From contig JAMWET010000160.1 of NCBI GenBank assembly GCA_024036415.1, forward strand, positions 72,001 to 136,000: a stretch of 64,000 bases of DNA, in the 5' to 3' direction. This stretch comes from Prochilodus magdalenae (Eukaryota; Chordata; Actinopteri; Characiformes; Prochilodontidae). Shown piece by piece: positions 35,216 through 48,119 of the stretch. The stretch's first letter is position 1. Each line of letters begins with the position of its first letter. The notes under the pieces were generated by a model. It was not told the DNA's origin. It did no database searches and worked only from the letters and a program-made list of their open reading frames with translations. Both the position numbers and the translations under genes were made by a program.

Positions 35216-36960
35216 TAAGTCTGAGGATTCTTCCTGTGCGCTCTTGTCTTTTCAAAGGATCCAGCTTTTTATTCATTTCCTTAAAATATTTACCAAGGCA
35301 ACCTCACAGTTGTTTTTGGCCACTTCTTGCACCGAGATGGAATAGCCGGGTGTGTGTCTGGAACCAGCAAGGAGGTTTAGGCCTTGGAACATTATTTTGG
35401 TTGTTGTTTAATGTAGGCTGCTGTTGGGCAATGGATTGTGTGATTACATGGACATGCAATTTTGGTCTGAGCCTAATACAGGAAATGATATACAATTATG
35501 TTCTTAAAATAGATAGTAATCAGAGAAAGTCATAAAACGGATGAAGAGAGCGAGTGCTTGCTTCAAGGTTGTTTCACATTTTGGTTAATATCGGTTTTGG
35601 TAATTCTGCTTTGCCTTTCTGTGAAATTGGCTTTCTTTTCTTAGATCAGAGTTGAGATAAAAGACAGCCACTCATTGTGTTGTTCCTGCTTATGCAGAGC
35701 TTGTTAGACTTCTATTTCAGCACGTCAGCACTGTTCATAGCAAGCTTGGTACTTTTTGCCCTTTCGGCTTGCTTTAGCCAGCTCCTTGGCTTCCCCTCCT
35801 GTAGACAGGAGATGGAAGTGATAGAACAGGACAAGAAAAGACCAGAGGGCTCAGATGAAAGAGAGATGGGGGTGTCACTTGACACTGGGAGTAAGTCTGT
35901 TGGGGGAATATTGACAGATTTGAGGGTGACCTGTGGATGGGCTTGGCTTTGAAGCAACACCCCCGATACAGTGCTATACAGCGCCCCCACCAGGCTAATA
36001 AGCACTCCCAGAGGGAATATGCCCTGCAAGGCCTTGCTTAGCATTTCAGCCAGGAGCACAGTCACATGATTGACAGCTCTGCTGCCTGCCCCAGTTCTCT
36101 CTCCATAGATGCCAGCATGAATAAAATTGATTATAAGGATAATGGCCATTAGGTTTTTAATCGTGATGCGATATTAAAATGAAGACTCAAGGGTGCAGAA
36201 GTTGTGCCGGCTTCAAGAATGTCCCAGGACTTGCTGTAAGGATCCACCTAACCAGCGTTTTCTCTCCTGATGCTGATCCTAATACAGCCATGTCTTGTAA
36301 TAGCAGAATGCATCAAACTGAACATCCAGTGCTGCTCCACCATGCTCATAACACTCTCCTACTGGACCCTTCTGAAAGCAGCCTGATACCGATACCTGGC
36401 TAACTACCCGTACCAAGCCTCATCAGTTGTAGATCTGTCATTTTCGGTTGATTCCAGATCTCATCAATGAGTATATCAGATCAATGCACCTCTGGTTTGC
36501 TGACTTCCTGAGTCATGCAATATTGTTATGGATTATGTCCAAGAAAACTAGTTTAGGCGCCAATCTAGAAGTAATTATAAAAATGAACTGAAGTCTGTGG
36601 GGGCAATAGTTTGGACTTGCAGTCTAAATGAACCCCAATCACAAAGTCTCTTATTTAGCCAAGCTGATCAATACTGCACACTCTCCTTGGCTTTGTTATG
36701 AAAATGGGAACGATCCATCACAAAACCAGGAAATGATGATAAATATTGAATGCATGGATAACTAAATCAGCTGGGTTGTGGGCCAGGACTCCTATAATGA
36801 ATGTGTAGGTGTGGATGCTGTGCCTGGACCTGAGGGGGAGATGTAGAGGCTGAATGAGCTTTTCAGTACAACGTTTAGAGAGCTGCTTCATTTGCCATTT
36901 ATCAGCCAGTAGCTGAAGGTGCTTAGCAGTGATGCAGGTTAAAGGCAAGGAAGTGAGATG
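35216..36960. other. Intron 2 sequence, nothing recognised
   Basis: Frames reaching 145 codons (minus strand 35712-36149) have no known domain and conflict with a plus-strand frame over the same bases. I see no repeat signature. Confidence 0.45.
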
Positions 36961-36964
36961 CGAG

Positions 36965-36992
36965 GTGTGTGTGTGTATGTGTGTGTGTGTGT
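36965..36992. repeat. (GT)n microsatellite
   Basis: Short GT run with one A interruption. Confidence 0.9.
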
Positions 36993-37197
36993 AAGAAGCT
37001 GGTGGGGGGTGTGTGTTGCTGTGGCAAGCTGTCTCTGATCTTCTCCCAGCTCTTCCGTGGCCATGGCAGCAGCCCCCAGGTGCTAACTGTGTGACAGCCG
37101 CTTGATCTATCGATCGCTTTAAGAGGGGTCTCCTCGCCTAAATGAAAATTCATGAAAAATTGATGAAGTCCCTCCATTATTCTTTTCTTTTTTCAGC

Positions 37198-37315
37198 TTG
37201 GCTCCTACACTCTCTTCCCCTCTTCCTCCATCTCTCTCTGTCTCTCTCCCCCACTCTTCTGTCTCTCTGCTTCTCTCTTTCACTCTTTCTGTCTCCCTCA
37301 CTCTTTCTCTTTCTG

Positions 37316-37350
<35 letters not shown>

Positions 37351-37727
37351 CACTCTTATTTGTTTTTTTCTGTCTGTCTATGTCTCTCTCACTCACTCTC
37401 TCTCTGTCTCTCTCTCTTTCTCACTCTTATTCGTTCTTTTCTGTCTGTCTGTCTGTCTGTCTCTCTCTCATGCGCTCTCTCTCTCTGTCTCTCTCTCTCT
37501 TTCTCACTCTTATTTGTTCTTTTCTGTCTGTCTGTCTGTCTCTCTCTCACGCTCTCTCTCTCTCTCTGTCTCTCTCTCTTTCTCACTCTTATTTGTTCTT
37601 TTCTGTCTGTCTGTCTCTCTCTCGCTCTGTCTCTTTCTCACTCTTATTCGTTCTTTTCTGTCTGTCTGTCTCTCTCTCACTCACTCTCTCTCTCTCTCTC
37701 TCTCTCTTTCTCACTCTTATTCGTTCT

Positions 37728-37822
<95 letters not shown>
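37198..37822. repeat. Pyrimidine-rich minisatellite and (CT)n tract
   Basis: About 620 bases with almost no purines on the plus strand. A core 'cactcttatt(t/c)gttctt(t)tctgtctgtc' (shown with variants) recurs at 37351, 37422, 37505, 37584, 37639 and 37712, spaced 71, 83, 79, 55 and 73 bases by variable CT/CTGT runs. The tract ends in pure CT. The 232-, 208- and 151-codon Leu/Ser/Cys frames across it are artefacts of lacking stops. Confidence 0.95.
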
Positions 37823-37825
<3 letters not shown>

Positions 37826-38670
37826 GAAAGCTTAAATTGAGTGTTCAGTACTCTGCTGCCTCAGGGTGAAGGGTTACAGGTCAGAAAGGATGAAGGGTAC
37901 AGGAAGTGCAGCTGGATAAGCCCAAAACTGTTCAAACGCTCTAATGGGCCGTGTCATCTATGCTGGTTTCTTTTCAGTGGATTTAACAAGATACAGTTGT
38001 TTTATTTACTCTGTCCCCCCACTGTATGTGTGTAAATGGGCGATTTCTGAGGCAGCCTAACTCTACTGTTAGGTGTATTTATATACAAACAGGTGCCATA
38101 TATCTTCTCCTAAATGCGTATATCATTAAATCAATCAGAACTAACAAAAAGAGTTTCCTGTTATATTAATCTTCCCTCTGTTTAAGCTATTAGACCAAAC
38201 TCCATCTCTGGGTAGGTAGTCTCCCTCAACTACAGCCCACACACTCTTTAGCCCGTAAACACTCCCCTTCTTTATTATCTAGCTGGTACATGTTTTCCAG
38301 CCCCTCTCTTTCATAGCGTGGAGGCCGGCTGTAATGTTTTGCTGTGCATGGGCGTGCAGGACCCCTGTGAGCTCAGTGAATAGCTGTGTGGAAACAGATT
38401 GAAGGCAGGCGCTCTCTGTGCACCAGTGGAGCTGCCCGGTGAGCGGGCCGGACAGGGGGAGAGAGAGGGGCCTCTGAATAGTCCTCACTGCATTATTAAT
38501 ATCACAGCAGATTGGAGGGAGGTATCCACTTCCTTAATGCACCTCTTTAAATATCGACTATTAGCAGTGCAACAAAAAGCAGCATAATGGTATTTATGGG
38601 GAAAGAGAAAGGAAAAGCACATTTGGAAACCAGTTCTCCTCAGGCCTCCCTTCTACGTGCTCCATCTTCA
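37823..38670. other. Intron 2 sequence, possible conserved segment
   Basis: No gene or repeat recognised. 38480-38590 is unique-looking with ATTATTAATATC, CCTTAATGCA and TTTAAATATCG cores (see findings). Confidence 0.4.
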
Positions 38671-38674
38671 TGCA

Positions 38675-39062
38675 TTATGAGTTAGGCTGTAGCTAAATGT
38701 GGACTGTCTTTGGATGGGGTGTCTGAGGACTGGTTTGAGGAGCGCTGCACCGTAGAATGCACATTTGCCACTCGGTAAACAGCACATAGACCACAGAAAT
38801 CCTGATGACCATGTATTATATGACTGGTGGGCAGTTCTCAGCTCAGCAGACGGTGCCATGTTAGCATCATGGTGGTGTGTGTGTTTGCTGGCATCAGTCA
38901 CAACCACCACGCTAGGCTTTTTACACACATTAGTGTACCTGCTGGATTGAGAACGGCCCAAAAGTACCCTGCCATAAGCGGCTTTGTGGTCAGTAACTGA
39001 GCAGAGATGAATAGAGCATGACAACAGTGTCCTACTGTGACCGTTCCTAATAAAGTGGCCAT
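38675..39062. repeat. Fish dispersed repeat ending CCTAATAAAGTGG
   Basis: The right end reads TTCCTAATAAAGTGGCC, the inverse of the 'CCACTTTATTAGG' end at 20368. The body carries phrases typical of a fish repeat family (gtaaacagcacatagaccac, tggtgggcagttctcagc, catcatggtggtgtgtgtg). The left end is uncertain. No intact frame. Confidence 0.55.
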
Positions 39063-40425
39063 TGAGTCTAAAACGTATTGATTGTCAGTTTGAATGCTCA
39101 GATGCCCCGTGTAGTAGTTTAGCATTTCAGCAACTGCTCTCTAGTTTCCCCCTGACCGTCTCACTGAGCCAGCAGAGTGCCGTGTATCTTTACGTATCCG
39201 TCCTGAATGTTTCCCTGTAGTTTCTTCTGCTTACGTTTATACCGAAAGTGAAGGAAATAGAAGGATGAATGAACGCCTAGAATGAAAGTATGCCCAGCGG
39301 GCATGTATAGAGAGTCCTCTACTCTTTTTAATCTCATTCTCTCTTTCTATTCACATCCTGACTCGGTGCCCCGGCCGTGCTGTGGTGGCCGTATCTGGTG
39401 CAGTAATGCTGTCATGAGCGTGCTCTCCTTCCCTTTTCAACATAAACTGGGTCAATGAGCAGGTTCATAAATCATAGTGAAGTGCTGAAGTGTGCGTCAG
39501 ACACAAACGAGCCGCTCTTTGAATAAATTTGCCAGTGCGGCGGATTCTTCCATCCTTCATGTATACGCCGTGTGTATCGCGAGACAGGTTGCACCTGGGG
39601 CGACCGGTACTCCTGGAAAATGTTAATTAGACTGCACTGTCTCTCCGCAGGTGGAGGGATGCGTGTGTGTACGTATGTGTATATGAGGCACAGAGCTTGT
39701 TGAGTAGATACAGGTTCTCTAATTGGGCGTGTGTTTGTGCGCTTGTTCTCGTCTTTCTATCCTAGTGGGGACTACGTGTCCTCAAAATAATAATAACTGG
39801 ACAGTGTGACTTTTTTTTTGCGGGAGAAACTAAAGGAGGAAATAAATACTGACCCTGTGCAGGGTTGTGTGCATTTTGAGCAGGAAAGTGTCCAGACCTT
39901 GTAGAAAAGCGGAGCTACAGTGCTGCTCTTGACTTTTATTTTTAAAACTGAAGGGGCAAAACCATTTCTTTATGGTCACTGAGGGTAACCGTAATGTTAG
40001 GCTTAGGTTTAAAGTTAGGCTTCGAAAATTGTCATTACATATATGCACTTATAGTAGTGTGCAGAGACCACCCTTCATTTATTGAATTTACTATCAAAAC
40101 ACTGAACACGTTGTTTGTTTATTGTTGCTGGTTTATCATTTTCAGCTTCTGGAAGGTTCAAGTTAAAGTCAGACGTGTGCTGATTTGGCCAGAATGTGTT
40201 TTACAAGAAACACAATCCAAAGGCGTAGTCAGTAACATGTAAAAGGTCAGTACCTGGGCAAACGGAACCATACAGGTAGATCCAGAGACCAGGTCAAAAA
40301 GAAGGACAAAAGTAAAACCAGAAGATACAAGAGAGATGAAAAGGCTTCGTACACACCGGTGTTTGGTCGGTGACGATACTCTGCGACCAAACATGTTAAG
40401 TAGACCGTGGAACAGGTGTATACAA
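39063..40425. other. Intron 2 sequence, nothing recognised
   Basis: Mixed-composition intron with no coding or repeat call. Confidence 0.45.
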
Positions 40426-40429
40426 TCAG

Positions 40430-40780
40430 TAATTGGGTGAGGCCACTCTGGGATAGGCTGCCGGCTGCATGCTGGAGATCACATGATCACCTGAGGTATC
40501 CTGGGAAATGAAGTCCTTAGGTGCTAGACTCTGTACTGAGCTGGAGGGATGCATGACATCTTCCAAGTAATCCCACACACACAGTGATGTTGAGGTCTGG
40601 ACTCTGGGGTGGCCAGTCCACTGTTCTGAGAACACGGGCACCTTTTTAGTTTGATATGCAGTTTTTTCTGCTCTACTGTCCTTTTCTCTTTACGGCCACT
40701 GAGAGCCACACATCCTTTCAGACCCAGAGTGATGAGTTGTCTTCCTACAGTGAGGATGGAGTGAAACACCTGATTTCATA
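40430..40780 (-). mobile_element. Degenerate Tc1-like transposase fragment with DWPPQSPDLN
   Basis: On the minus strand, bases 40619-40590 read DWPPQSPDLN, the signature just before the last catalytic acidic residue of Tc1-like transposases. A frame offset then gives VWDYLEDV.HPSS, matching the following helix region (VW..L). The intervening bases carry indels, so the gene is dead. No terminal inverted repeats found. It belongs to a family different from the other Tc1 remnants in the window. Confidence 0.75.
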
Positions 40781-42149
40781 TGTTTTTTTGAAGAACGAGT
40801 GAAGCATGGTTATCTCTCGTATATGAAAGCTTTAACTGCGTTAACTGCGTTAACTGCATTAAAGCTTTAACTTACATTATCATGTATCTGATTTCTTCAT
40901 AAACATATTTATGAGCAAAATAGAAATCCCTTGTACTTCAAGGCCCTTTTGATTTTAGATGAAATGAATTAGTATGTTATCTGTATGGGACATGACAAGG
41001 TCCTGGAAGGTTATAAAAAGTAATCTGTGTGTGCTTGTCTTTGCCTGTTCATGTGCACTCCACGCAGCGTGACTTTGAAGACGAATAAGTGTTGCTACTC
41101 TGGGTTTGTTCAATTAGTAACCTTTAAAAGCGGGCAGGCGGTAAAGTTGCGGAACAGATGTCGTGGGCTGGTTCGGAAAAGGCCACTCGGCTTGGGATTG
41201 GCCTGAGTTTTTGAAGAGGAACGTCAGCCTGCTCCAACATGACACTCCAGCAATTAAGCCAGTCGTTAGCAAGCATTTGGAGCAGCTAGGACAAGATAAT
41301 TAGTGAGAAAATGGAGCTTAGCTGGGTAAAGTCCACTGCTACACCTCAAGCTGTCGCCCACTGTGTCCAGCGTGACAAAAGCCTAATAAAGCAGGACGAG
41401 ACTGGACGAAACATGCACACACACAGACAGACACATGCACATACAGGCACACGTTTACTTTATACCTTGTCTGAATATGGAGTCAGATGTACCTTATATG
41501 TATGTTATATATTACTAATACACATGCATAACAACCTGTATGTGATGTCTGTGTTAGGCCTAACTCTACCCAGGCATAGTTACAGGTGTTTGGCTATAAA
41601 GGCCCAACAGGGTGAACCGGTTTGCTGTAGCGCCACCTTGAGGCAGACACCCAGGTTTATGATTTTGTGCCTTTCAGACCCCCTGCATTTAAATAAATGA
41701 TTTTGCTCTTGTCTCTATAAACAATAAACTATGGATCATTAATAGAAAGCAAGCCAGAACACACACAGTTGCTTGTGATATTCTAGATTAACCATGTTTG
41801 TCTATTTTTCCCTTTAAACACAGACACGCATATACACACACACACACACACACACCACACACGCAATGTGGAGCGTATGTGATGGTTACAGCGAGAGTGA
41901 TAAAGAGTGTGAAAATAAACTCCCTGATTGAATGTGTCAGCATTCTGTATCTACAGTGCTATAGTCAGCGCCCATGAAGAGCAATCTCCTTATCTCCTTC
42001 ACACTGACAGTGGCCGTGGCTGGACTGGCTCTGAATCATGCAGATTGTAGTGCTATCTTAAGGACACATCTTGGTGAGGTTGACCTAACTAGCTGTGTCT
42101 ATGGCTGTACTGATATTGAGTGTTGGTTTATTGTTTGTTTCTGGTTTTA

Positions 42150-42150
<1 letters not shown>
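40781..42150. other. Intron 2 sequence with short tandem motifs
   Basis: Includes a small GTTAACTGC triplication at about 40833-40860 and a CA run at about 41836-41862. No gene recognised. The 129-codon plus-strand frame (41311-41700) has no known domain. Confidence 0.45.

Positions 42151-42215
<65 letters not shown>
42151..42215. repeat. (GT)n-(GA)n compound microsatellite
   Basis: About 25 bases of GT run directly into about 40 bases of GA. Confidence 0.97.
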
Positions 42216-42218
<3 letters not shown>

Positions 42219-42464
42219 TGTGCAGATAGAAAGTGAGCTCGTGAGAACTTGGAATGCGGAGGTGGCGCTCTTGAAAGCAGATAAATCATCAGTCCCATGA
42301 AACCTTAGCACTGCAGTGTCCTCACATATGCACACATTCGCTCTCTCACACACTGACCTCTCCCTCGCAAACACACACACATCACACAGTTCACCGTCAC
42401 TACTGTACACTACCCTGTGCATACACAATTATTGGATGGCCTGGATTTTTCAGGCTGAGACAAA

Positions 42465-42500
42465 GAGAGAATATGAGAGAGAGAGAGTATAGGACAGAGA

Positions 42501-42549
<49 letters not shown>

Positions 42550-43290
42550 TATAGGAGAAAGAATAGAAAAGAGAATAACAGAGTAGTATATGAGATGAAG
42601 AGTGTAAGACAGGTAAGACATGAGAGAGAGAATATGAGGCAGTATAAGAGAGAATGAGGAAGTTTAATGCTGGTGTCAGACTACAGAAACTCAGGCTGAT
42701 TTTGACATGCTGACAGATTTCCAGCACAGACCCGAAATATGAGCGCCAGAAATAAGGAACAGGCCGTGTAGCACAATATGGTCAAAGAACAGCAATCTCC
42801 ACATCCTGTCATCCTGTTCTTTACCTCAAATACTCTTTAGGCATAGACAGCTCTTACTGTCCTCATTGGACAAACAGGAACGTTATAGAGAGGGACAGTA
42901 TAAGAGGATATGAGAGAGACGAGAGAGAGAGAGGTAACGAGAGAAAGACAGACAGCATACGTCTATATGAGAAAGTTATAAGGAAAGAGTGAGAGAGAGA
43001 ATATGAGAGAGATAAAGTTAAAAGAGTTATAGTGGGACAGTATAGGAGTATATGAGACAGACACAATGAGTGAGAGTAAATTAGAGATACAATTAAGGAA
43101 AGAGAAAGACGGACAGTAAAGGAGTGTATGAGAGACTTAAAGAAAGGATGGGGGATAAAAGGAGATAGAGGGACTGTGTAAGATTATATGAGAAAGACAA
43201 GACGAAAGACTGAAAGAGAGAATATGAGTAAGAGAGAGAACAGGACACAGAGCAGAACTATACTGTGTGTGTGAGAGAGAGAGAGTTGAC
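42465..43290. repeat. Purine-rich GAGAGAATATGAGA repeat region
   Basis: A (GA)n core (about 42500-42546) is surrounded by ~800 bases of degenerate GAGAGA..TATGAGAGA..TATAGGA units. Minus-strand frames here are Ser/Leu-rich artefacts. Confidence 0.85.
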
Positions 43291-43510
43291 CGGTTCCAGT
43301 CAGTCCTCCACATCTGATCAGTCCAGCAATTTGAGAGTCGGAGTGGAGCTGTAAATAATTGAAACCTCTTTGGGCTTATTATTGATCTTTTTCTCTTTCT
43401 GCCTTTGAAAGCCTTTTGCTTTCCTGCAGGGGTCAATTTACCTAAGATGGTGTCATTTGCATTTCTCTTTCCTCCATGATGTGAACGTCTGTGCACAGGA
43501 CTCTTGTTTT

Positions 43511-43950
<440 letters not shown>

Positions 43951-43953
<3 letters not shown>

Positions 43954-45685
43954 ACGATTGATTCATTGTAGTCTCTATGACCTTAAACTACTTAAAACTC
44001 CATTACATGATTGCTTAGCCTCAAAAAGAGCCCTAAAGCATGGGGATCATTCAGATGGATCATTTAAATCCAATCACAGGCCAGACTATTGACTTCAATC
44101 CGCTTGTTTGCATTTCCAGGCATAGCCCATCGTTGCCCCGTGCTTTTCCCTTTGCTATGATTGAAACCTCGGCCTTGTCGTTGGCTCCGTGGCCTCTGCA
44201 CTGTGCCGGACTGATAATAGAAATAGAAAACTCTGATCCTGCGTGGATTCCCCCGAGGCCGGCGCGTTCTGACGATGCCCTGGTTGGAATTGGATCTGCT
44301 GACCCCTGAAGACCCCCAGCTCCCCCTGTATCCAAGCCCGATCAGTGCCCATCCTAATTCCTTAACGCTCTGCCGTATGGGTGCCTGTCTCCCTATCTGA
44401 CAGAACCCCTGGAGCACAGTCCTCTGGGACCACACCAAGGCTGTAATCCATCATGTCTGCTTGCGTGTGTGTGTGCGTGTGTAATTGCTCAGGACGAGTC
44501 CTGCCTTAAACTGAGGGAGGGGAGAAAGCCTGTCTTAGTTTACTGTGTTACTAATGTGCAGCCGGAGCATTCAGAAGTCTGTAACTGTGGTTTTTATCAA
44601 TGTAAGAACTATTTGGTTATTAAATGAATGTAAATAATACATTTTAATAAGATTTTAATACTACAACCTATAACTATAAACAAACTGGCATATGTTTAGA
44701 AGCATGACTAGAGCTGTAGTTGATTCTGAAGCTTTATGGCACTGAATATAATAATAATAATAATAAAAATATCATACCTACATTTGAGTAAGCATGTATG
44801 TAAAAATGCAATGTTATTTTTATGGAACATATTCTGTGCACTGCTTATCACTTGTAGTCACTTCTCTAAGTAACTCAGAATGGATGCTTAACAATCTAGA
44901 TGTGGGCTATATAATTTACTGTATTGTTATTATGATCTGGTTGTTCATTTATGATTTTCTCAGCATACTGTGAATATCAGTAGTTAAAAACACTGACAGT
45001 CTGCATGTTCTGGTCTGTCTGTGTGCATATTCTGATTTTCTGTCACAGAAATGTATATAGGTGTTGTAATCTAATATTAATAATAAGTTATTAACATATT
45101 ATCCTAGGTGTTAATGGAATGTAATATACATTTCAGCCACTTTAAATCATTGTATAGTAGCTCCTCATTAGAGGACTTCTAATGGCATTAATATTCATCT
45201 TTCTTCCCCCAAAAGTAGTGAAATTATTATACATGTATTTTCCGTGTATTATTTATCATTTAATAGCTTCTTGTTATAAAACTTAAGATACTGAATTGCA
45301 TATACTAAAATATATGTGAAAGTTTTCAGAACTATAGCTGAAATATTATTTCAGTCTGTGTTTAATAAAGTATCAGTTCATTATTGTTATTTATATAAGG
45401 CAGGATTTCAAACTTTAGAAATGTCTGAAGTTATTTGCTGTCTGTGCCTGCGTGTGCTCGGGTCTGCAGTCGTCGGCTGAGTTTATTGCGTCTCTCTGAT
45501 CAGAGCTGCTGCTGCTGCCTGTCCCTTTGATGGATGGTGTTTTGAACCCTGAGCAGTTCTCACTTAATAGAGTCTCACTCACACAGCAGACTGACCCTGC
45601 AGAAGATCTCAGCATAACTACACCATCAGCTGTCACAAAAACACCATCACAAGCAGCTGCAATGAGAGATTTCCCACCACCTCAT
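43951..45685. other. Intron 2 sequence between simple-repeat blocks
   Basis: 44040-44440 is GC-balanced and unique-looking with several overlapping frames on the minus strand. None has a known domain or credible splice sites. 44560-45420 is AT-rich with a short TAA run at about 44751-44765. Confidence 0.45.
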
Positions 45686-45812
45686 ACACACACCACACAC
45701 ACACACACCTTACACTCCACAAAGCACACACCACACACTCCACGCAGCACACACACACCACACACTCCACACTCCACACTGCACACACAGCACACACATA
45801 CACACACGCATA
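45686..45812. repeat. CA-rich degenerate tandem repeat
   Basis: Units such as cacaccacacactccac and actccacact alternate with CA runs, giving an imperfect ~10- to 20-base tandem pattern. Confidence 0.85.
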
Positions 45813-45884
45813 AGCGCTTCCTTTGAAGCTGATGACCATGACCTGCTGCACAACAGTGCAAAAGTTTACCACAGGCCATCCCCT

Positions 45885-46093
45885 CCGCTTGCTCCCTCTC
45901 TTTTTCTCTCCCTCTCTCCTCCCCTCTCTCTCTATCCCTATTTTACTCTGTCTTTTTTTATTTAGTGTTTTTTGCTGTTCGTCTTTCTGTCTGTCTCTCT
46001 CTCACTCTCACTCTCACTGTCTGTCTCTTTCTCACTCTCACTCTCACTGTCTGTCTCTCGCTCTCTTTCTCTCTCTCTCTCTCTCTCACTCTC

Positions 46094-46191
<98 letters not shown>

Positions 46192-46257
46192 TCCCTCTCT
46201 CTCCCTCTCTCCCTCCCTCTCCCTCCCTCCCTCTCCCTCCCTCCCTTCCTCCCATCC
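45885..46257. repeat. Long (CT)n tract
   Basis: About 370 bases of pyrimidines on the plus strand. It moves from mixed C/T through 'actctcactgtctgtct' repeats to about 110 bases of pure CT, then CCCT-rich units. Mirror-symmetric pyrimidine tracts of this size can form triplex (H-)DNA. Confidence 0.97.
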
Positions 46258-46279
46258 ATCCCATAGAAACATCTGTAAT

Positions 46280-48117
46280 TGGTCAGGACGCTTGTTGTAT
46301 TTGTGTGTTTGGTTGGAGTGTTGTTTGTGTGTAGAGACTTGTTTGTGTGTTTGGTTAGAGTGTTGTTTGTGTGTTTGGGTAGAGGCTTGTTTGTGTGTTT
46401 GGGTAGAGGCTTGTTTGTGTGTTTGGGTAGAGGCTTGTTTGTGTGTTTGGTTACAGTGTTGTTTGTGTGTTTGGGTAGAGGCTTGTTTGTGTGTTTGGGT
46501 AGAGGCTTGTTTGTGTGTTTGGTTACAGTGTTGTTTGTGTGTTTGGGTAGAGGCTTGTTGGTGTGTTTGGGTAGAGGCTTGTTTGGTTAGTGTTTGTGTG
46601 TAGAGGCTTGTTTGTGTGTAGAGGCTTGTTTGTGTGTTTGGGTAGAGTGTTTGTGTGTTTGGTTAGAGTGTTTGTGTGTTTGGTAACAGTGTTGTTTGTG
46701 TGTTTGGTTACAGTGTTTGTGTGTTTGGTTACAGTGTTGTTTGTGTGTTTGGTTACAGTGTTGTTGGTCTGTTTGGGTAGAGGCTTGTTTGTGTGTTTGG
46801 TTAGAGTGTTGTTGGTGTGTTTGGATAGAGGCTTGTTTGTGTGTTTGGGTAGAGGCTTGTTTGGGTAGAGGCTTGTTTGTGTGTTTGGGTAGAGTGTTTG
46901 TGTGTTTGGTTAGAGTGTTTGTGTGTTTGGTAACAGTGTTGTTTGTGTGTTTGGTTACAGTGTTGTTTGTGTGTTTGGTTACAGTGTTGTTTGTGTGTTT
47001 GGTTACAGTGTTGTTTGTGTGTTTGGGTAGAGGCTTGTTTGTGTGTTTGGGTAGAGGCTTGTTTGTGTGTTTGGGTAGAGTGTTTGTGTGTTTGGTTAGA
47101 GTGTTTGTGTGTTTGGTAACAGTGTTGTTTGTGTGTTTGGTTACAGTGTTGTTTGTGTGTTTGGTTACAGTGTTGTTTGTGTGTTTGGGTAGAGTGTTTG
47201 TGTGTTTGTGTGTAGAGGCTTGTTTGTGTGTTTGAGTAGAGGCTTGTTTGTGTGTTTGGGTAGAGGCTTGTTTGTGTGTTTGGGTAGAGGCTTGTTTGTG
47301 TGTTTGGTTAGAGCCTTGTTGGTGTGTTTGGGTAGAGGCTTGTTTGTGTGTTTGGTTAGTGTTTGGGTAGAGGCTTGTTTGTGTGTAGAGGCTTGTTGGT
47401 GTGTTTGGTTACAGTGTTGTTTGTGTGTTTGGGTAGAGGCTTGTTTGTGTGTTTGGTTAGAGTGTTTGTGTGTTTGGGTAGAGGCTTGTTTGTGTGTTTG
47501 GTTAGAGTGTTTGTGTGTTTGGGTAGAGGCTTGTTTGTGTGTTTGGTTAGAGTGTTGTTTGTGTGTTTGGTTAGAGTGTTGTTTGTGTGTTTGGGTAGAG
47601 GCTTGTTTGTGTGTTTGGTTACAGTGTTGTTTGTGTGTTTGGGTAGAGGCTTGTTTGTGTGTTTGGTTACAGTGTTGTTGGTGTGTTTGGGTAGAGGCTT
47701 GTTTGTGTGTTTGGTTAGAGTGTTGTTTGTGTGTTTGTTGGTTACATTCCGGTTGTTGGTGTGTTCCCAGGGTTGATGGCTTGTACTCCACCCTTGTCCT
47801 GTTGGTTACAAGTGTTGTTGGTGTGCCCAGTAGAGGCTTGTTTGTGTGTTTGGTTACAGTGTTGTTTGTGTGTTTGGTTAGAGTGTTTGTGTGTTTGGTT
47901 ACAGTGTTGTTTGTGTGTTTGGTTACAGTGTTGTTGGTGTGTTTGGGTAGAGTGTTTGTGTGTTTGGTTAGAGTGTTTGTGTGTTTGGTTACAGTGTTGT
48001 TGGTGTGTTTGGGTAGAGTGTTTGTGTGTTTGGTTAGAGTGTTTGTGTGTTTGGTTACAGTATTGTTTGTGTGTTTGGTTACAGTGTTGTTTGTGTGTTT
48101 GGGTAGAGGCTTGTTTG
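46280..48117. repeat. VNTR of 24- and 21-bp units (~1.8 kb)
   Basis: Roughly 75 units share the core GTTTGTGTGTTTGG. Three main types are seen: 24-bp GTAGAGGCTT + core, 24-bp TTACAGTGTT + core, and 21-bp TTAGAGTGTT + TGTGTGTTTGG. A higher-order block (GGGTAGAGTG.., TTAGAGTG.., GGTAACAGTGTTG..) recurs near 46640, 46880 and 47070. A non-repeat interruption lies at about 47738-47835. All units are multiples of three, so frames of 179-361 codons run through on both strands (Cys/Val/Leu/Phe on plus, Lys/His/Thr/Asn on minus). They carry no domain and I do not call them genes. Confidence 0.97.
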
Positions 48118-48119
48118 AT

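Noticed and set aside
37142..37840. 232-codon Leu/Ser frame that looks membrane-spanning
   Set aside because: Entirely within a pyrimidine tract, where Leu, Ser, Phe and Pro codons are forced.
45823..46603. Ser/Leu-rich 147- and 212-codon frames
   Set aside because: Translation of the (CT)n tract running into the VNTR.
46280..48117. CRISPR-like array
   Set aside because: Regular repeats but no unique spacers; units are contiguous and variant, as in a eukaryotic VNTR.
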